This document shows positions 1-12,527 of a stretch of DNA of 64,000 bases, piece after piece. Numbering within the stretch: position 1 is the first letter of the stretch; every line of letters begins with the position of its first letter. The notes below the pieces were generated by a model that saw only the letters and a list, made by a program, of their open reading frames with translations, did not search any database and was not told the DNA's origin. Origin of the DNA: Marasmius tenuissimus (Eukaryota; Basidiomycota; Agaricomycetes; Agaricales; Marasmiaceae); NCBI GenBank assembly GCA_029532415.1, contig JAQOTA010000020.1, positions 1,302,001 to 1,366,000 of the forward strand, given 5' to 3'. The position numbers and the translations under genes were made by a program.

Positions 1-2589
1 GTCCCGATGAGTAAATTTTATACCTGATAGGTGCTTTGTTAAACATGGAGGGCAATGGAGGATGCAATGATAACTGTGAGTACTAACCAAGTTTTCCGCA
101 CTCGGTGATCAAGGCATCTGCTGCCCTATCTGCATCCTGTGGATTGAATCTGTTCCTCACTTCGTAGATAATCATCATCCAACCAAAGATCGTGGCCGAC
201 TCGTATAGCTTTTTGCCCTCCCTGCACGTCGCGGTATTGATGAGTGGACACACAGGACGAGCATAACGAGACTGACATATTCCATTGCCCGTTGTTTGGA
301 TACTGTAACGGTAAAACAAGTGAACTGTAAGCAGATGCTAGAGCAGGCACAGCACTATCTCGACATACCACAATCCCTTTCGGTCCTTCTCCGTATCTCA
401 GTGTTGGATGTTTCAAGAATCTGGCATTGGCGGTAATCGGTAGCTCGTTTGACGACGCGCTGACCCCAAAAGCCTCGAGGTACTCTGACCGAGTGTGATC
501 CAGAATGCCCTTGCCATGGTCGTGGGCCGTTAGCTTGGCATATCAATAATCACGTAGAGGTTGCTTACCTGAGGGGCCAAACTATTTTTTATGCCGGCAA
601 GCCTACTCCTGGGGTTCTGCGAAGAGAACTTGACGAAATCTTTGAGAAACCTCTCGGGAATCTCCCTCTTCATGAAACACCCAGGAGGGACAATGCACCT
701 CTCTAACGGAATCTTCGCAGACGATGCAGTCTAGACGCAGTCGTGATCAGTCAACAAGGTAACATTGCCACGGTGACGAAGTACACCGTACCGTAATGCA
801 AACGACATTTGGAAACTGTAGAGGTTGGTTGGCAGCTTGATGGAAGTAATTAGCCACCGTGATCTGCTGGCCGTTTCTATCCACAAAGAGTTCGTCCGCC
901 GCGCCAAGCCGTGTCAACCCACTGACAGTACCACGGCGTAGGGAACGACCGGGCGTGGCACCCTCGACAAGGACTTCCATACCTATGAGAAACGAGCGAA
1001 GTCCCTCGCGCTGCGCGTCTGGGAAGCCAAACCGGGGTGCTAAAACATTGGGATTTGCTCCCTCCCTCCCTAAAAACTGAAGGCACAGTCCAATAAGGTG
1101 ACCAGGACTGTACATCATCGCGACATTGGTGTCGACGTTTAGAAGGAGGTTTTTCTGTCCCGGTCTCACCGACTGGAAGTAGCCTCGCCAGATCTGGTAC
1201 CCCCCTCCGAGGTCTCTAGAGCCTGCGTTACTGAAGAAAGAACGTCCGCCAGGTCGAGCGAACACCTTCTGGTCTTGGACAGGCTTGCGCATTTCAGACA
1301 TGGCTTTCATACCGAAGACGACATTCAAGGCCTGCGAGGGACAGCGCCGGGATGAATCAGCAGACGCCGCGATACCCAGAAAAAATAGTGAACGCCTTAC
1401 GTTTAGGGCTGGAGCGACGGATACGTGTGACGATTGGGTGCCGTCAATCAGACGATTGAGTATTCTGTGGCGACGGTAAGTCCAGTCGAGAGAAAATAAG
1501 TCGAGGAAGCATACTCGGGATTGATCTCGGCGGTCTTCGTTAATCGTACTTCGTATAGTCTGGGAGGCTGCTGCCCGGCTTGCGAGTTATGGAGTGTAAC
1601 TTGGAACTACGATTGTTTAGCGGCGATATGGGCAAACGATGTCAGATTTCGCTCACCGCAGCTGAGTCATTTGGCCCTAGGTCTAACCTTCTAGCTGCAT
1701 ACAGGATCTTCTTCCCATCGTAGGCAACGCGGTTTTTCTTATCTTCGATCGTTCCAGCATCGAAGATCGGCCGTGATCCGTAGCCGAGCTGCAATCGATC
1801 TATCAATCCAAAGCTCCCTCGCGAGCTCAGAGTGGGTGCAATGACTACGGAACCGTGTCTGAGAGACGCAATTACTGCGAGAGAAATAGTGGACACGAAC
1901 CGACTGTTACGATACGGTGAGTCAGCGCTCTAGCGGGTCATGAAGATAAGCCACGCACCATCATACTGGTACCACATAAAATCGGCCTTGGAACGGTCCT
2001 TAGGCTTCCCCGTATTGTGTATATTGAGCTTGATAGGACAATAGTTTGCGAGGACTTTAGTAGCTGTTCCACCAGTCCCAAAGTTGTTCCCTCGTTTGAC
2101 TCCGATGGCTTCGACGTGAGTAGGCACGGCTGGGAATGGGTAGGATACGTTAGCATAACAGGATCAGATAACCGTCAGTAAAACATAAGAGGACTCACTT
2201 TCGGCTTCAGTGGTAGGTGAATCAGGAGGTGGATCGGGCTCGGGCTCGGGTGCAGGCGGTGGTGGCGGAGCAGAAACAGGAGCAGGAGAGGCCTGGCGTT
2301 GACTCCCTGCTAGTGGACGGGGTGCTTGAGGACTGGGAGCAGCAGAAGTCGAGCCAGCCGCTCGTGCAAACGACACTCTGGGAGTGGTAGAGGCGGTGGG
2401 TGATGCGGGGGGCACGGGCTCGCCCGTGCTGGTTGTCAATACCGTAGAAGAAGCGGATGACGCCGCTGCAGGCGCCGATGACCTTGAGGTTGATGGGTCA
2501 ACACCAGAAGGCCCACTACCACCACATGAGCCGGTCGTGGCAGCTTGTGCGGTTTGAGGCTGTTTACCAGTTTTCTTCTTTCTGGCCAT
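1..2589 (-). CDS. Argonaute A (QDE-2/eukaryotic Ago type), 3' end cut by window
   Basis: Small-RNA-binding effector of RNA silencing; only the first ~647 residues are inside the window. Exons: 2589-2199, 2129-1959, 1844-1657, 1606-1515, 1464-1401, 1331-792, 730-569, 509-369, 302-277, 221-88, 33-<1. All junctions keep frame, and exons 4, 5, 8, 9 and 10 have exactly the same lengths (92, 64, 141, 26, 134 nt) as their counterparts in Argonaute B at 44-48 kb. The first ~130 residues are Ala/Ser/Pro-rich with a PPPPPAPEPEPDPPP run. The N domain follows, then L1 ([12 protein letters not shown]), PAZ (TVANYFHQAANQPLQ), L2 (IVPPGCFMKREIPERF) and Mid (FGWMMIIYEVRNRF). The PIWI domain and catalytic residues lie beyond the left edge, so slicer activity cannot be judged. 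No frameshift or internal stop was found. Divergence from Argonaute B is high although the gene structure is conserved. Confidence 0.92.
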
Positions 2590-4748
2590 AGGAGAAAGAT
2601 GTTGAGGGGATTGGGACTACAAAGGCGAGTCTTATAACCATAGACAGACGGGAATATCTCCCCCTCGTGCTCGTGTACTAGGTTACGGCGCGATGGAGTA
2701 ATGATAAAGGGATCGCTGCGGAGAATGCGTGTACTGGAGCAAGCCATGGTCGCCCTGGTGTAAACATTGTGCGGTGAAAGCCCAACTCGGAAAGAATGAC
2801 CATGATAAAGGACCCCAAACCTAGTGTATAGGAACTTTGATCGAGTACCAGGAGGTGCGCAGTACAATGCAAAGTATCAGAATGGGTCAAGAGGACAACT
2901 ATTCCCTGTCTCCCGACGTGAAGCTGTCCGCAAGACAAACACGTTCTTGGGTTCCTTCGGCTTCATGAAGTCAGACATGAGCCAGATGAGCACTGAGCCC
3001 CAGTGAAACTTGGCGCCGGGCTCGTCTGAGCTCAGACGAGAATGGCCGCGCCCTGACTATTGACGAACTCCCGCTACAGTTCGTCAGAATTCTTGAGGGT
3101 GGACGAGATTCGACGAGGATATTCGGATAGCACTAGCTACTGTAGAATACAGGTTGGATTGTAATCACGATAACAGACGAGAACTGCCGAAAGCTACTGG
3201 CACCGTCTGGATACTGATACTTGTACGCACCGTTCAATTGCCTCCAGCTCTCCCGTATTAGATCGTGCTACTCCGGCTATATGTTGTTGATAGTATAGCA
3301 TCGGAGAGGCGTACACCACTGCTCTGAGCTCACCAATGGACATTTTTGAGGTCTAGCATGTCACCCAAATTAGCACCACGGCAGGAAAGAATTGCACAAA
3401 TACGTACCTTACAAATCCTCTTGAGATTATCCCACTCTAGCCTCCCATCTCTGATACACTGAAAGGTAGACGGGACTAAAAATCATTGGGAGCGATACGT
3501 CAATGAGCGTGAAATTGGGAGTAAGTCGAACTTACTATGGTCGAGTTTGCATAGATTGAGGAGTATTGGAGGGCGAGACCTGAGGAGGGTCTGAGGAATC
3601 GGAGTAATTGCACCGATCAAGAGTCTAGACTGGTTTCGCGTATGGCTGTCGGGTCCTTCAGGTACTTGAAGGAATGGTATGGGTGACTATATGAACGACT
3701 ATAATCAGATCATGTCAAATAAAAGGCTGATTGCCACGTACTTTCGCCCGACAGTCTGTCCGTCTACCCCTTTTACCCCAGCCAGATCTTTCACTTCTTC
3801 TCATTGTAAGGTGGAAGACGACAACTTGTAAGGATTGTTTTGATTACGCTGGCTGCGTTCCTAGAAAGAATGTCGGGCCCAGCCTCGCAAAATCAGTCCT
3901 TTATACTGCTGCACAGACTCTGAGACACCTTGCCGTCGTCGTCATGTTGAGTGTGATCAGGGTATACAGACAGAATGAGAAACTTAGGCTTGGAAATATC
4001 GAAGAATGATAGTCGTCTGGTGTTCATGAAAAGAAACCAATGGACAGAGGAGGAGTGCAGATTTGGGTTAGAGCCTGTCGATGTGGTGGTGAGAGGGAAG
4101 GCGCATAGGCGCGCTGAGGATGTCGCGGCCCTTGCTTTTACAGAATTGATGACATCAGGGGGATCCAATTCTTTGACGTCGAACTTGCTAGTTTTTAGAT
4201 TTTTTCTGAACTCGTCGAGCCAGCTGACCTGTCAAGATGTCGAAAATTCCATTCAAGTGGTACATTTCGTCCGGAGTCTTCGTCCAACGTCCAGAACCAT
4301 CACATTTCGTCGTAACTCGTTCAGTCCAATCAGACTCGTCGCCGGGTTTCACTGGGACTGAGCGCTGAGCGCTTGTGAAGGAGCTGGAGACATGATGTTG
4401 TGGAACTTGTGATTCAACTCCCTAGTATGCATGTAACTGGATTACGAAGGAAAACATTATTCCTGTCATAGGAAGCGCGTTAAAACACGGCAAAGACAGT
4501 GAGGTATAGGACACCTACATATATAGCAAACAAATCGAAGCCTCGCAAAAAGCGGTCTTCGACTGCTTTTAGCAACCTTTGCTTGAGTTTCACAATGAAC
4601 AGCCCGCTCTGGGCGTCGACTTGTTCACTCTCCATCGATACCGATCTTTCTTTTGATGAGGTGAATTACGAGCATGGTCATGGTGGTGAAGGTGCAAGAA
4701 AGAAAGCGTGGGTAAATCCCATAGCATGGTTTCTTGACCACCACCACC
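2590..4748. other. Intergenic, divergent promoter region
   Basis: This stretch separates the 5' ends of Argonaute A (minus) and the SET methyltransferase (plus). Open frames such as 2436-2867 (minus), 3731-4009 (plus) and 3975-4361 (plus) have no recognisable motif and lack consistent splice signals. I do not call a gene here. Confidence 0.5.
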
Positions 4749-6581
4749 ATGAAACGGAAACGAGATTCTTCAACGCGTTCACCTCTCTCGAATCTCCTTG
4801 AATTCTGCTCAGACTTCGAAATACAAATTGACTCAAGGTTGCACATAGACTATGACGATGCACAGGGAAAATCAATTGGTGTATTCCTGAGCGCAAAGGG
4901 CAATGAAGACGAAGATAATATTCCTCCGGGAACCACAGGTATCTCTTCTTTTCACCGTTTTGCTTCATGAACAGAGTCGACTCTCATACCTCATCCCAAG
5001 GAAAGTGGTCCGTATACCAAAGAAATCAGTACTCTCCGTCAAATCGAGTGGTCTGACGAAGTATTTTGGTGACGGCTACGAGTTCGTACCGTACGGGCTA
5101 GAGGCACAGTTGGAGCTGGCACTAGCAGTCTACCTGGAGGAGTGAGTTCTGCCTAGACACACCAATGCGAAATTCGATATTGACGAGTCCTTTCCAGCTC
5201 GAAGGGTAGCACATCTCCCTGGCATCTTTACCTCAAATCACTTCCAGAAAAGGCGGTCGATTTGCCTATGTTCTGGGCAACAGAAGTAATAGAGGAAGAG
5301 GGACGAAACGAGGACGTGAAAATGGCGCTGGGATGGATGCTAGGCTCGGAGGTTTACAGACATTTGATACCCTTGGTGAGTTCCTCCCCTTATCCAAGCC
5401 TTTCGCATTGCCTGAAATAATCGTATAGAATACCGTGAAGGACTTTTTCTATGATACTGTGGCACCGACTATGAACGGTGCAGCGACCATGAAGCCATCC
5501 CTACACGCGTATTATCGTGCCTTCTCCCTCGTTTCTTCCCGTGCGTTCATTGTGGACGCTTATCATGGACTAGCAATGGTTCCAGTTGCCGATGCGTACG
5601 TTGCCATATCCAACCCAGAGCCACATAACTCACTCCAATACTCAGGTTCAACCACATCCGGGATAACCATGTCCACCTCGAGGTACACCTCTCCTTTTAC
5701 CTCCAGCTCACAATCACCACCTGACGCTCCGTTCCCTTTCCCCCCTCGCTCAGACCGAATTCGACGTATGCCCCGACTGCGGATCTCTGCGTCAATGCAT
5801 CCACGACCGCGACCTGACCGAACTCGAACCCCCGTCGTCACCAGAATCGGACGAAGAAGAGCTATACTACGCGATGACAACAACCACATACATTCCCTTA
5901 GGCGGCGACACTCATCCCAGACCCAAAACGGAGATTTTCAACACCTACGGCGCAAACCTCTCCAACGCACAACTACTCAACCAGTACGGGTTTATCCTCG
6001 ACGCTAACGAGGCTGATTTCGTTGAATTTGACGACGACGATGTTCTCAGTGTGGTCGGCATCGCCGAGCAGAGTCCTCTGGTGGTTATTCGGAAGAATTG
6101 GGCAGAGCAGGCGAAGAGTGTACATCTCTCTACCCTAGGTACCGAGTTGGAAGACTCGGAGCTTATTTACGCATCCGAGAACGCTATGCATCTTCGTCTC
6201 AGCTCGGACGGACGGGTGTCTTTGGGTATGGTGGTGCTTGTGTACGTGGGATTAGGGCATAGGGGTGATTGTCTTCAAGGGTGGATAGACGCGCTTATGC
6301 ACCTAGAAGACGAAGGGGAGGGGTTGGTTAAGCTAGCGAACACTGTCATTTCTCTCTGCAAAGGCCGACTAAACGGCATCACGCAAGTCGATGTTGGTGC
6401 GATTCTCGATGTACGTCGCTCAAAACTACCTTCCGTTCGTGGCACTTGCTGATACATGTCGTAGGATCTCCCAGCGTCACATTGGCGAACTCGAGCGGTT
6501 GGGATGCATATCATGGCAGAGCGATCGATTCTCCGTAGTTGTATCTCATCCTGGGAAGAATATCTACAACTCGAACATTGA
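4749..6581 (+). CDS. SET-domain protein lysine methyltransferase (SETD6/Rkm4-like)
   Basis: Predicted 493-residue protein-lysine methyltransferase of the split-SET class that acts on ribosomal or nuclear non-histone proteins. Exons: 4749-4938, 5006-5141, 5198-5375, 5429-5595, 5646-5682, 5754-6410, 6465-6581. The start has a good context (CCACCATGA). The acceptor at 5005 was chosen because it yields the in-frame RIPKKSVLSV segment typical of the SET-N part. The SET core has DAFNHIRDNHVHLE near residues 223-236 (Asn-His cofactor motif at ~226-227), a CPDCGSLRQCIHDRD insert, and FNTYGANLSNAQLLNQYGF at ~298-316, which supplies the Tyr-Gly motif. The C-terminal Rubisco-LSMT-type substrate-binding region ends MHIMAERSILRSC. 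It converges with the F-box gene at 6678-8515; the two stop codons are only 96 bp apart, so their transcripts probably overlap. The precise substrate is not inferable. Confidence 0.92.
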
Positions 6582-6677
6582 TTCGTACAAAAAGAAGTTG
6601 CAATGCGTTCTAACTATTACAATCCGTATATCTGAGTGTAAAGTCTCAAAGCTAAACAGTCCCACCGAGCCTCTCAA

Positions 6678-8515
6678 TCAATTAAAAGGCGTATACATCC
6701 CCGGATACTCGTCCTTCAACAAATTCAACCCCGCCCTATCCGTCATCGGACCCGCTGTCCACAACGCAAACAGTAATTTCTATAATGCACCAAAAAAAAA
6801 CAACACCGTCAACAAGAATGTGGGTAGCGAAAACACACCACATACCTGTCCCGTCGCCTTCTCCTGCTCACACAAGTGCACGTACCCAGACCCTCTCCCG
6901 GGCCTCAACGCACCCATCGCCTCCTTCACTCGCCCAGCAAGCACATCAAAAGATCCCGGTACGTCAACCCGTTTAGCACGTAGATATATCGTGGTGATAG
7001 ACCCCAGATCGACTTGACCAGGTAGAACCGATTTGTAGAAATCCTAACGAACGACAAAAAAATTTGAGTTTTTCACGAACTCCCAAGCAATAAACAAAAA
7101 CACAACACTTACAAAAACCTCCGCATCCGCAACCAACACCGAAAGCACCCTCAAACTCCAAAACGCCTCAAATATCTTCCCCATCTCCTCCCTTCGTCTC
7201 AGCGGCATCGAAGGTAAATTCAAAATCGTCAACGTCGGTTTCGTAAGAAGCGTAGCTAGGAACCTGTCGGAGAATTCACATTCTCGACCGTCGTCTGAGA
7301 ATATGCTGAACGAGGTGAGGGGGGAGGACGTGATGACTAGTTTGATCCAGGAGAAGAGGTCGTCGAAGGCGGGTTGGTGGGAGAGACCGGAGTGGCGGAT
7401 GACGAGGCATTCGAGGTTGGGGAGGAGGGGGTCCTGGGGGGTTTGAGGGGTTTGGTTTTGGGTGTTGAGGAGGGGCTATGTAAGTAGATGGATGGATCGT
7501 GGGTGTTTAGAGCGGGCTGAGGATGGGTGGATGTGATTGGTACTTACGAGTGGTACTGCGAGAAATTCGTAATAGGTTATATCGAGGAAACGGAGTTGGG
7601 GAGTGTAGGTGAAGAGAGCTAATAAGTCTTGACTCGTCAGGGTGTGGTTGGTGCCGATATGTAAGGTGCGGAGATTGAAGATGTAGGGAGCTATGTGTGT
7701 GATAGCCGTTGAACTGACTACATGGGCCTTCTGTAATCGAGTTCGAATTGAGACAAGTTGAGGAGCTGTCATTGAGAGAGGGAGACTCACCATGATACTC
7801 AACGAGCGAAATTCCCCGTTGATCTCCCTGAACCAAGTACCAAGTGCGTTCAAAGTCTCGTAGGAGAGAAGATGCCCGAATCGTACAGATCGCACACTCT
7901 TCAATTGGCTCAGCCGAGAGACACTAGATGCACTAATGGTCGACAACAGTGTAATATCCTCAAGCTTCTCGCATCGAGAGAGTGCAGTCACGATTGTTTC
8001 GGTCAGGAGTTGGGGAAGATGATAATAGAAATCCTCTGGTGGCCAAAATGAAAAGGAGGTAATGTTTGTGAGCTCTGAGAGCGTTTCCCAAAGCGGTGAT
8101 AGATATTCTCGGTTCTTGACATAGTCATTGAGGCCAACTGGACCGGCACAGTGAGCTCGAGTCGATATGGTTAAGAATAGGAGTGTTAATTCTTACGACA
8201 AATCTCGACGTTTTTGACGAATGGCTTCAAGTGTGGGTGTTCATTGAGTATCCTGAATGGACCAGAGTCGAAATCCTAGAGTAACGTATTTCTTCAATTT
8301 TTTTGAATTCTTGAGATGCTATAGAGACAACTTACCAGTTTATGAAACCGACAGACGTAGACACGAACAGACTTATAGAGACTCGGTAACGCGGCCTCAT
8401 GGAACAGACGACTGACTCTAGTGCAAGCGCAAAGCGTCTTTCGGTCCACCTGTTCCATGATACATAGAAGGAGATCGAATGGGATGTCTGCCGTGGTCAG
8501 ACGCCGGTTGTCCAT
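6678..8515 (-). CDS. F-box protein D (LRR-like C terminus)
   Basis: Likely substrate receptor of an SCF ubiquitin ligase, 483 residues. Exons: 8515-8336, 8275-8197, 8137-7791, 7730-7548, 7475-7113, 7043-6846, 6779-6678. The F-box is at the N terminus (IPFDLLLCIMEQVDRKTL...CTRVSRLFHEAALPSLY), followed by leucine-rich segments such as LRTLHIGTNHTL and LTILNLPSMPL. Gene E at 18.5-20.2 kb is a clear paralogue: exons 2, 3 and 4 have identical lengths (79, 347 and 183 nt) and both proteins end in an ALWT..GxMTDR...L(L)KxEYPxMY motif. An in-frame upstream ATG at 8557 exists; 8515 was preferred because it matches E better. The substrate is unknown. Confidence 0.9.
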
Positions 8516-9804
8516 GGCGGTGGTGCGAGAGAGTGAAAATTCTGGACCGAAAGTCAAGAGGCCTTGAGCTGAATTCGGTTATTTGGCTTGGGGGTGAAGG
8601 GTATCGCGGTTACTGGCTCGTTATAACTTATATTATAACTCGGTTATAGGGTCTATAAGGGTGTTCGGAAATCATCCATCAGCGCTCAGCGGTGGTTTCG
8701 AACACCCGGTACAAAAAGAAGACAAACCGACTTGTCTGAACCGGAGTTCGGTATTATAAAAGTGCATGACTTTCGACAGCGGACATCATGACGATGGTGA
8801 GTAGACACTAGACGTTGAGGACGTGTGTTTCATCGTCGTGAGCAACGATGACGAGGGGTATTAAGGCGGCGATCACGAATTTCCCACGACGTCGATTGAC
8901 AAACCCGGACCGCTTTGAGTCTCCCCCAGACATCGTCCCCGAGCTACAGTGATCACACCGTATTGTCGTCTGTAGCGTTGCCGGCACCCTGAGGTATGAC
9001 TGAACTGCTTCGAAACTCGACAAGCATAAATTTGTAGTGAAGTGCGTCGCGTCCTCACGTTTGTAGTACAGGTCGTCAGATTGAAATTCGCACTGATCTC
9101 AACGTTCACTGGTTGACTTATTCTGACTTGTATCGCAGGTCTCTGACTGGCCGAGGCATCTTGAAGCTCGAAGACGGAGAATTTCATGACCAGTTCAACT
9201 TCTGTATCCGAATTTCAAGGTTTCCTTCCTTCTTCGAAATTCAAATTACAAGCGGGTTGCAAACGGGCTCTTTTTTCGAGGGCTTCGTTTCAGTTTCATG
9301 TTCGATAGTGAGGGCCTAGAAGTTCTGGTAAGTTCTATCTACCTGTTCTTTCTGTCTAAAGTGACGAACGATTGTCTCTGATCAACCTTTTTAGAGGGTT
9401 CGCGGTTGCGATCGCGCCTCATTCAAGGAAAGCTCGATGGGTCGCCATAATGGCAGTGAGCATTGCTGGAGTCGAAGCTCTAATTATGTCCTTGCAAGTG
9501 CTTGAAACTATAGGCATGGTGGCGTCCTGCTTCAAACAATGGTCTCTAGGCATTTCACACGTTGGCAGAGCTACCAAGTTCATAAGTTCAAAGCTACGGC
9601 AAAACACTTCAAACGCCCGACGAAGCTGAGGGGGGAGGCTGGGACGCGGAAACCGGATGGCCCTCAAAAAAGCCTCCGTGTGCCGTGGGTCGCGGGTCGT
9701 AGCACTCTCAGATCATTGATAAATGGGCTGAGGATGTAATTCCAATCGTTGGACATAGGTTTCCCCCACATTCCTTTAAGCTTTCAAGTCTTTTCGCTTC
9801 AACT
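8516..9804. other. Intergenic, divergent promoters
   Basis: This lies between the start of F-box D (minus) and the acidic protein gene (plus). Short open frames at 9113-9319 and 9372-9629 (plus) have no recognisable domain. I see nothing else that I can support. Confidence 0.5.
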
Positions 9805-10673
9805 ATGAAGGTCGAGATATTCAATCAGGAGGATTCTACCGTAAGTCTTTCTTCTTTTTCCGATTTTACCACCAGACTTACACCCCTCCTTCTCAGCTCG
9901 ATGATATCCTCGACTTGTACAACGACGCCGAGGCCGAGGAGTTGGACACAGACGACGAGGACGATTGGACTCCCCTCTCTACACCCGTCGTTGCCACATT
10001 CGACCAAAGCGCTGGCTCAGCGTCAATCCACATCGCAGACCCATCATCCGCAAGCGATTCGGACGATTCCACAATATCCATCCACACCCATACCCACACC
10101 TCCCACTACGTTCGAGAAGCCATGGAAGATCGACTCAGATCAGCAGCAGTCAACAAACCGTTACCCAAACTCCCTTCCCCACCACGTTCCATTCGTCGAG
10201 TTCCTGTTCCTTCTGAGCCCGAGCCCACTGATATCATACCCTCATCACCCTCGCCCTCACCTGACCGCGACGACGACGCGGTCTCGATTCCTAGATCTCG
10301 TTTCTCAGTTTCATTATGCATCATCCGACCCAGTTCACCCTGTCCCTCCTCTTCCCACTCCCACTCCTACTCCTCCTCTTTCTCCTCCTCCTCCTCTTCT
10401 GACTTCACCGCTACCTCCTCCTCTTCTTCTTCCGAAACCGTCCCCCCACTCCCAGGTCCCTCCGAACTCGCAGCCCAAGCCGACAAACCTTCTTTCCTAA
10501 ACCCATTCTCACCCGAGATGGGACCTCTATCCGAAATGAAGAGAGAAGTATCCCCACTCGATCGGTCGACGATGTCAGAGGGAGATCGGAGGATGTGGAG
10601 AGTGATGAAGGTGTTGTTTCCGGAGGAGTTTGAGGTTAGGAGGAAGAAGCGGCCGGTTACTTATCAATATTAG
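9805..10673 (+). CDS. Acidic Ser/Pro-rich protein of unknown function
   Basis: I do not recognise this 270-residue protein. Exons: 9805-9840 and 9897-10673; the intron has GTAAGT and TTCTCAG ends. The ATG at 9805 is the first codon, and the intron restores the frame into the long second exon. Residues ~13-35 are acidic (LDDILDLYNDAEAEELDTDD). The middle is low-complexity Ser/Thr/Pro with a long run of serines around residues 150-185. The C-terminal ~45 residues look more ordered and charged (MSEGDRRMWRVMKVLFPEEF, then VRRKKRPVTYQY). It is probably largely disordered, and the C-terminal segment may be the conserved part. It is convergent with gene G, about 740 bp away. Confidence 0.75.
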
Positions 10674-11417
10674 TTGGGGGTGGGGTGGTTGGTTCTTGGG
10701 ATGGATGTTTTTGTGCTTTTTTGAATACCTTCTTTGGTAGCACGGACATTTTACCGTTCGGACATACTCGTTTTGTTACAGCCAACTTATACACACACTC
10801 ATTTTGTTTGTCCTTTCTCCCCCCCTGTCAGTGTCATATCATTACCACATGAAAAACACCCGCCATCCTTTGTGAATTATTGCCCGCCACTATTCTGTCG
10901 AGGCGAGCTATAGGAGAAATAGGTTGTTAGAAATTGTCATCACTTTGGCTTGAGCAAGACACGCTGTCCTTGAGTCTGAGGTTGGATAACTAAGCTATCG
11001 CTCTTCACTGGACTTGTGGCAAAGCCGTTCAGTGAGCGCCACAATGTTTATGCGTGGTCGGTTACCCACCTACCATTCGGCGCTCAGTGTCAAGGAAACC
11101 CTTGGCAATCATCTGGCCCAAGGCCCATGGGCCTCAGAAACTACCTCACGATGTCGGTCGTATGCGTGTGCAAGTGGTTTAGTAACATTGTATCGTAAAT
11201 CATAGAGCATAAACGACATAGGGTAGTCATTACGATACCATGTGAAGAAGAGAAGGACGAAAGATTTTGTGATGTGATGTTGGGTATAGTACAAATGCGT
11301 AGTAGAGAGGAGAAAGAGAAAGCAACGAGCAGCATAATAATGATACAGTGAGTGGCGGTGGCGGTGGATGAAGCAAGCGAAATGGAGAGCAGAAACCATT
11401 TTGTCCGAGGAAGGAAA
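10674..11417. other. Convergent intergenic region
   Basis: This holds the 3' flanks of the acidic protein gene (plus) and gene G (minus). It is T- and C-rich near the ends, as expected for 3' UTRs. No gene is seen. Confidence 0.5.
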
Positions 11418-12317
11418 TCAAGCAACTTCTTGCCTCAACCCAGAGGACCTTTTGGGACTATTCCTCGTTGCCGTTACCGTCTGAGGCGCCTCATGTTCGC
11501 TAGTCGACCGTTCCTTCAACCGACTTCCACACGACGGACGGTCTCGATGCTTCAACGTAAGAGTCGCCACAACCTGTTCGAGCGTCAATGCATTGCTGTG
11601 TTCTCGGACCGGTCGCGGTGTAGACATCGATCCTCGTGGTGTCCTCGGTGTTGTGCTCCTATCGACCTCCATAACACTCTCATCCTCGTCCACATCCATG
11701 TCAAAGACCGAATCGTCGTCCGTCACCGTATCCTCCCCTCGTTCCCGCCACCCCCATTGATCCAGATACCCAGATAACCTCCTTGATAGGATCACCTCTT
11801 GCCCGTCCATGCCGCTGGGATGAGCGGCCAATGTCCTCCGAACCATAGCCACAAGCTTTGCATCTCCACGTTTCCTCAGATTACTAGGGACTACATCATC
11901 CTGATAGACCGAGAACGACCGAGCCCTGGTATGATGACCTTTAAACAGCGATTGTGTCGATGATGCCGAGCACCGGAATCGAGCTGCTGTAGGAGAGGGT
12001 GTAGTCGGCGATGGCGGGGACGGTGGCGAGAGCACCTGTGTCGATGTCGAGGTCACCATCTTGAGATTGGTAACATCCTCGAGCACACCGGCTGTCTCGA
12101 ACGAGACCGTACATGTCGGTGGTGCTTTTGGTCCACGACACGCCGACAATGCCGATGATAACGACGAGCTCAGGGATTCTTGTTGTTGCTGTTGACCATG
12201 GTCGTACTCGAAGAAGCTCAATCCGAATAACGACGAGAATCGACCACGTTTGGGTGACTTTCCAGGTGTGGTCGTGCTGCTGAGGTCGCTGGATAGTTTC
12301 CGTTTGTGCTTGTGCAT
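11418..12317 (-). CDS. Gene G: disordered SP/TP-rich protein, paralogue of gene H
   Basis: Uncharacterised 299-residue protein (305 if the in-frame ATG at 12335 is used). The ATG at 12317 is preferred because it directly follows a pyrimidine-rich CAG acceptor (CCCCTTTGTTCAG), and gene H shows the same arrangement. Blocks shared in order with H (32313-33770) are a basic KSPKRGRFSSLFG patch, PPTCTVSFE, LRKRGDAKLVAMVRRTL, LSGYLDQWGWRER and, near the C terminus, LTLEQVVATLTLKHRDR. Roughly eleven Ser/Thr-Pro dipeptides, several followed by Arg or Lys, look like minimal proline-directed kinase sites. There is no known domain. It is transcribed from a TATA promoter bearing ACGCG elements. Function unknown; a nuclear, cell-cycle-linked role is inference only. 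Confidence 0.82.
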   Translation of the reverse strand: MHKHKRKLSSDLSSTTTPGKSPKRGRFSSLFGLSFFEYDHGQQQQQESLSSSLSSALSACRGPKAPPTCTVSFETAGVLEDVTNLKMVTSTSTQVLSPPSPPSPTTPSPTAARFRCSASSTQSLFKGHHTRARSFSVYQDDVVPSNLRKRGDAKLVAMVRRTLAAHPSGMDGQEVILSRRLSGYLDQWGWRERGEDTVTDDDSVFDMDVDEDESVMEVDRSTTPRTPRGSMSTPRPVREHSNALTLEQVVATLTLKHRDRPSCGSRLKERSTSEHEAPQTVTATRNSPKRSSGLRQEVA

Positions 12318-12527
12318 CTGAACAAAGGGGGACATGTACTAAGGATGGCTGTTGGGGGAAGGAAATGAGAAGTCAAAGCGACACACTTCTGTTCCCATTA
12401 TGCTTCCTTTTTCTTTCTATTCTCAACAAGTACTTTGTATTATTTGATCCTGAATGGAGGACAAGGTTGTGGGCGTCGATGACAGGGGGAGGGAAGGTCA
12501 AGGGCGGGAGGGAAACAACGCGTTTGA

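Noticed and set aside
4499..4801. Plus-strand frame with a histidine run (DHHHHETET) just before the SET gene
   Set aside because: It overlaps the SET start in another frame; the ATG at 4749 with its good context and downstream homology explains the sequence.
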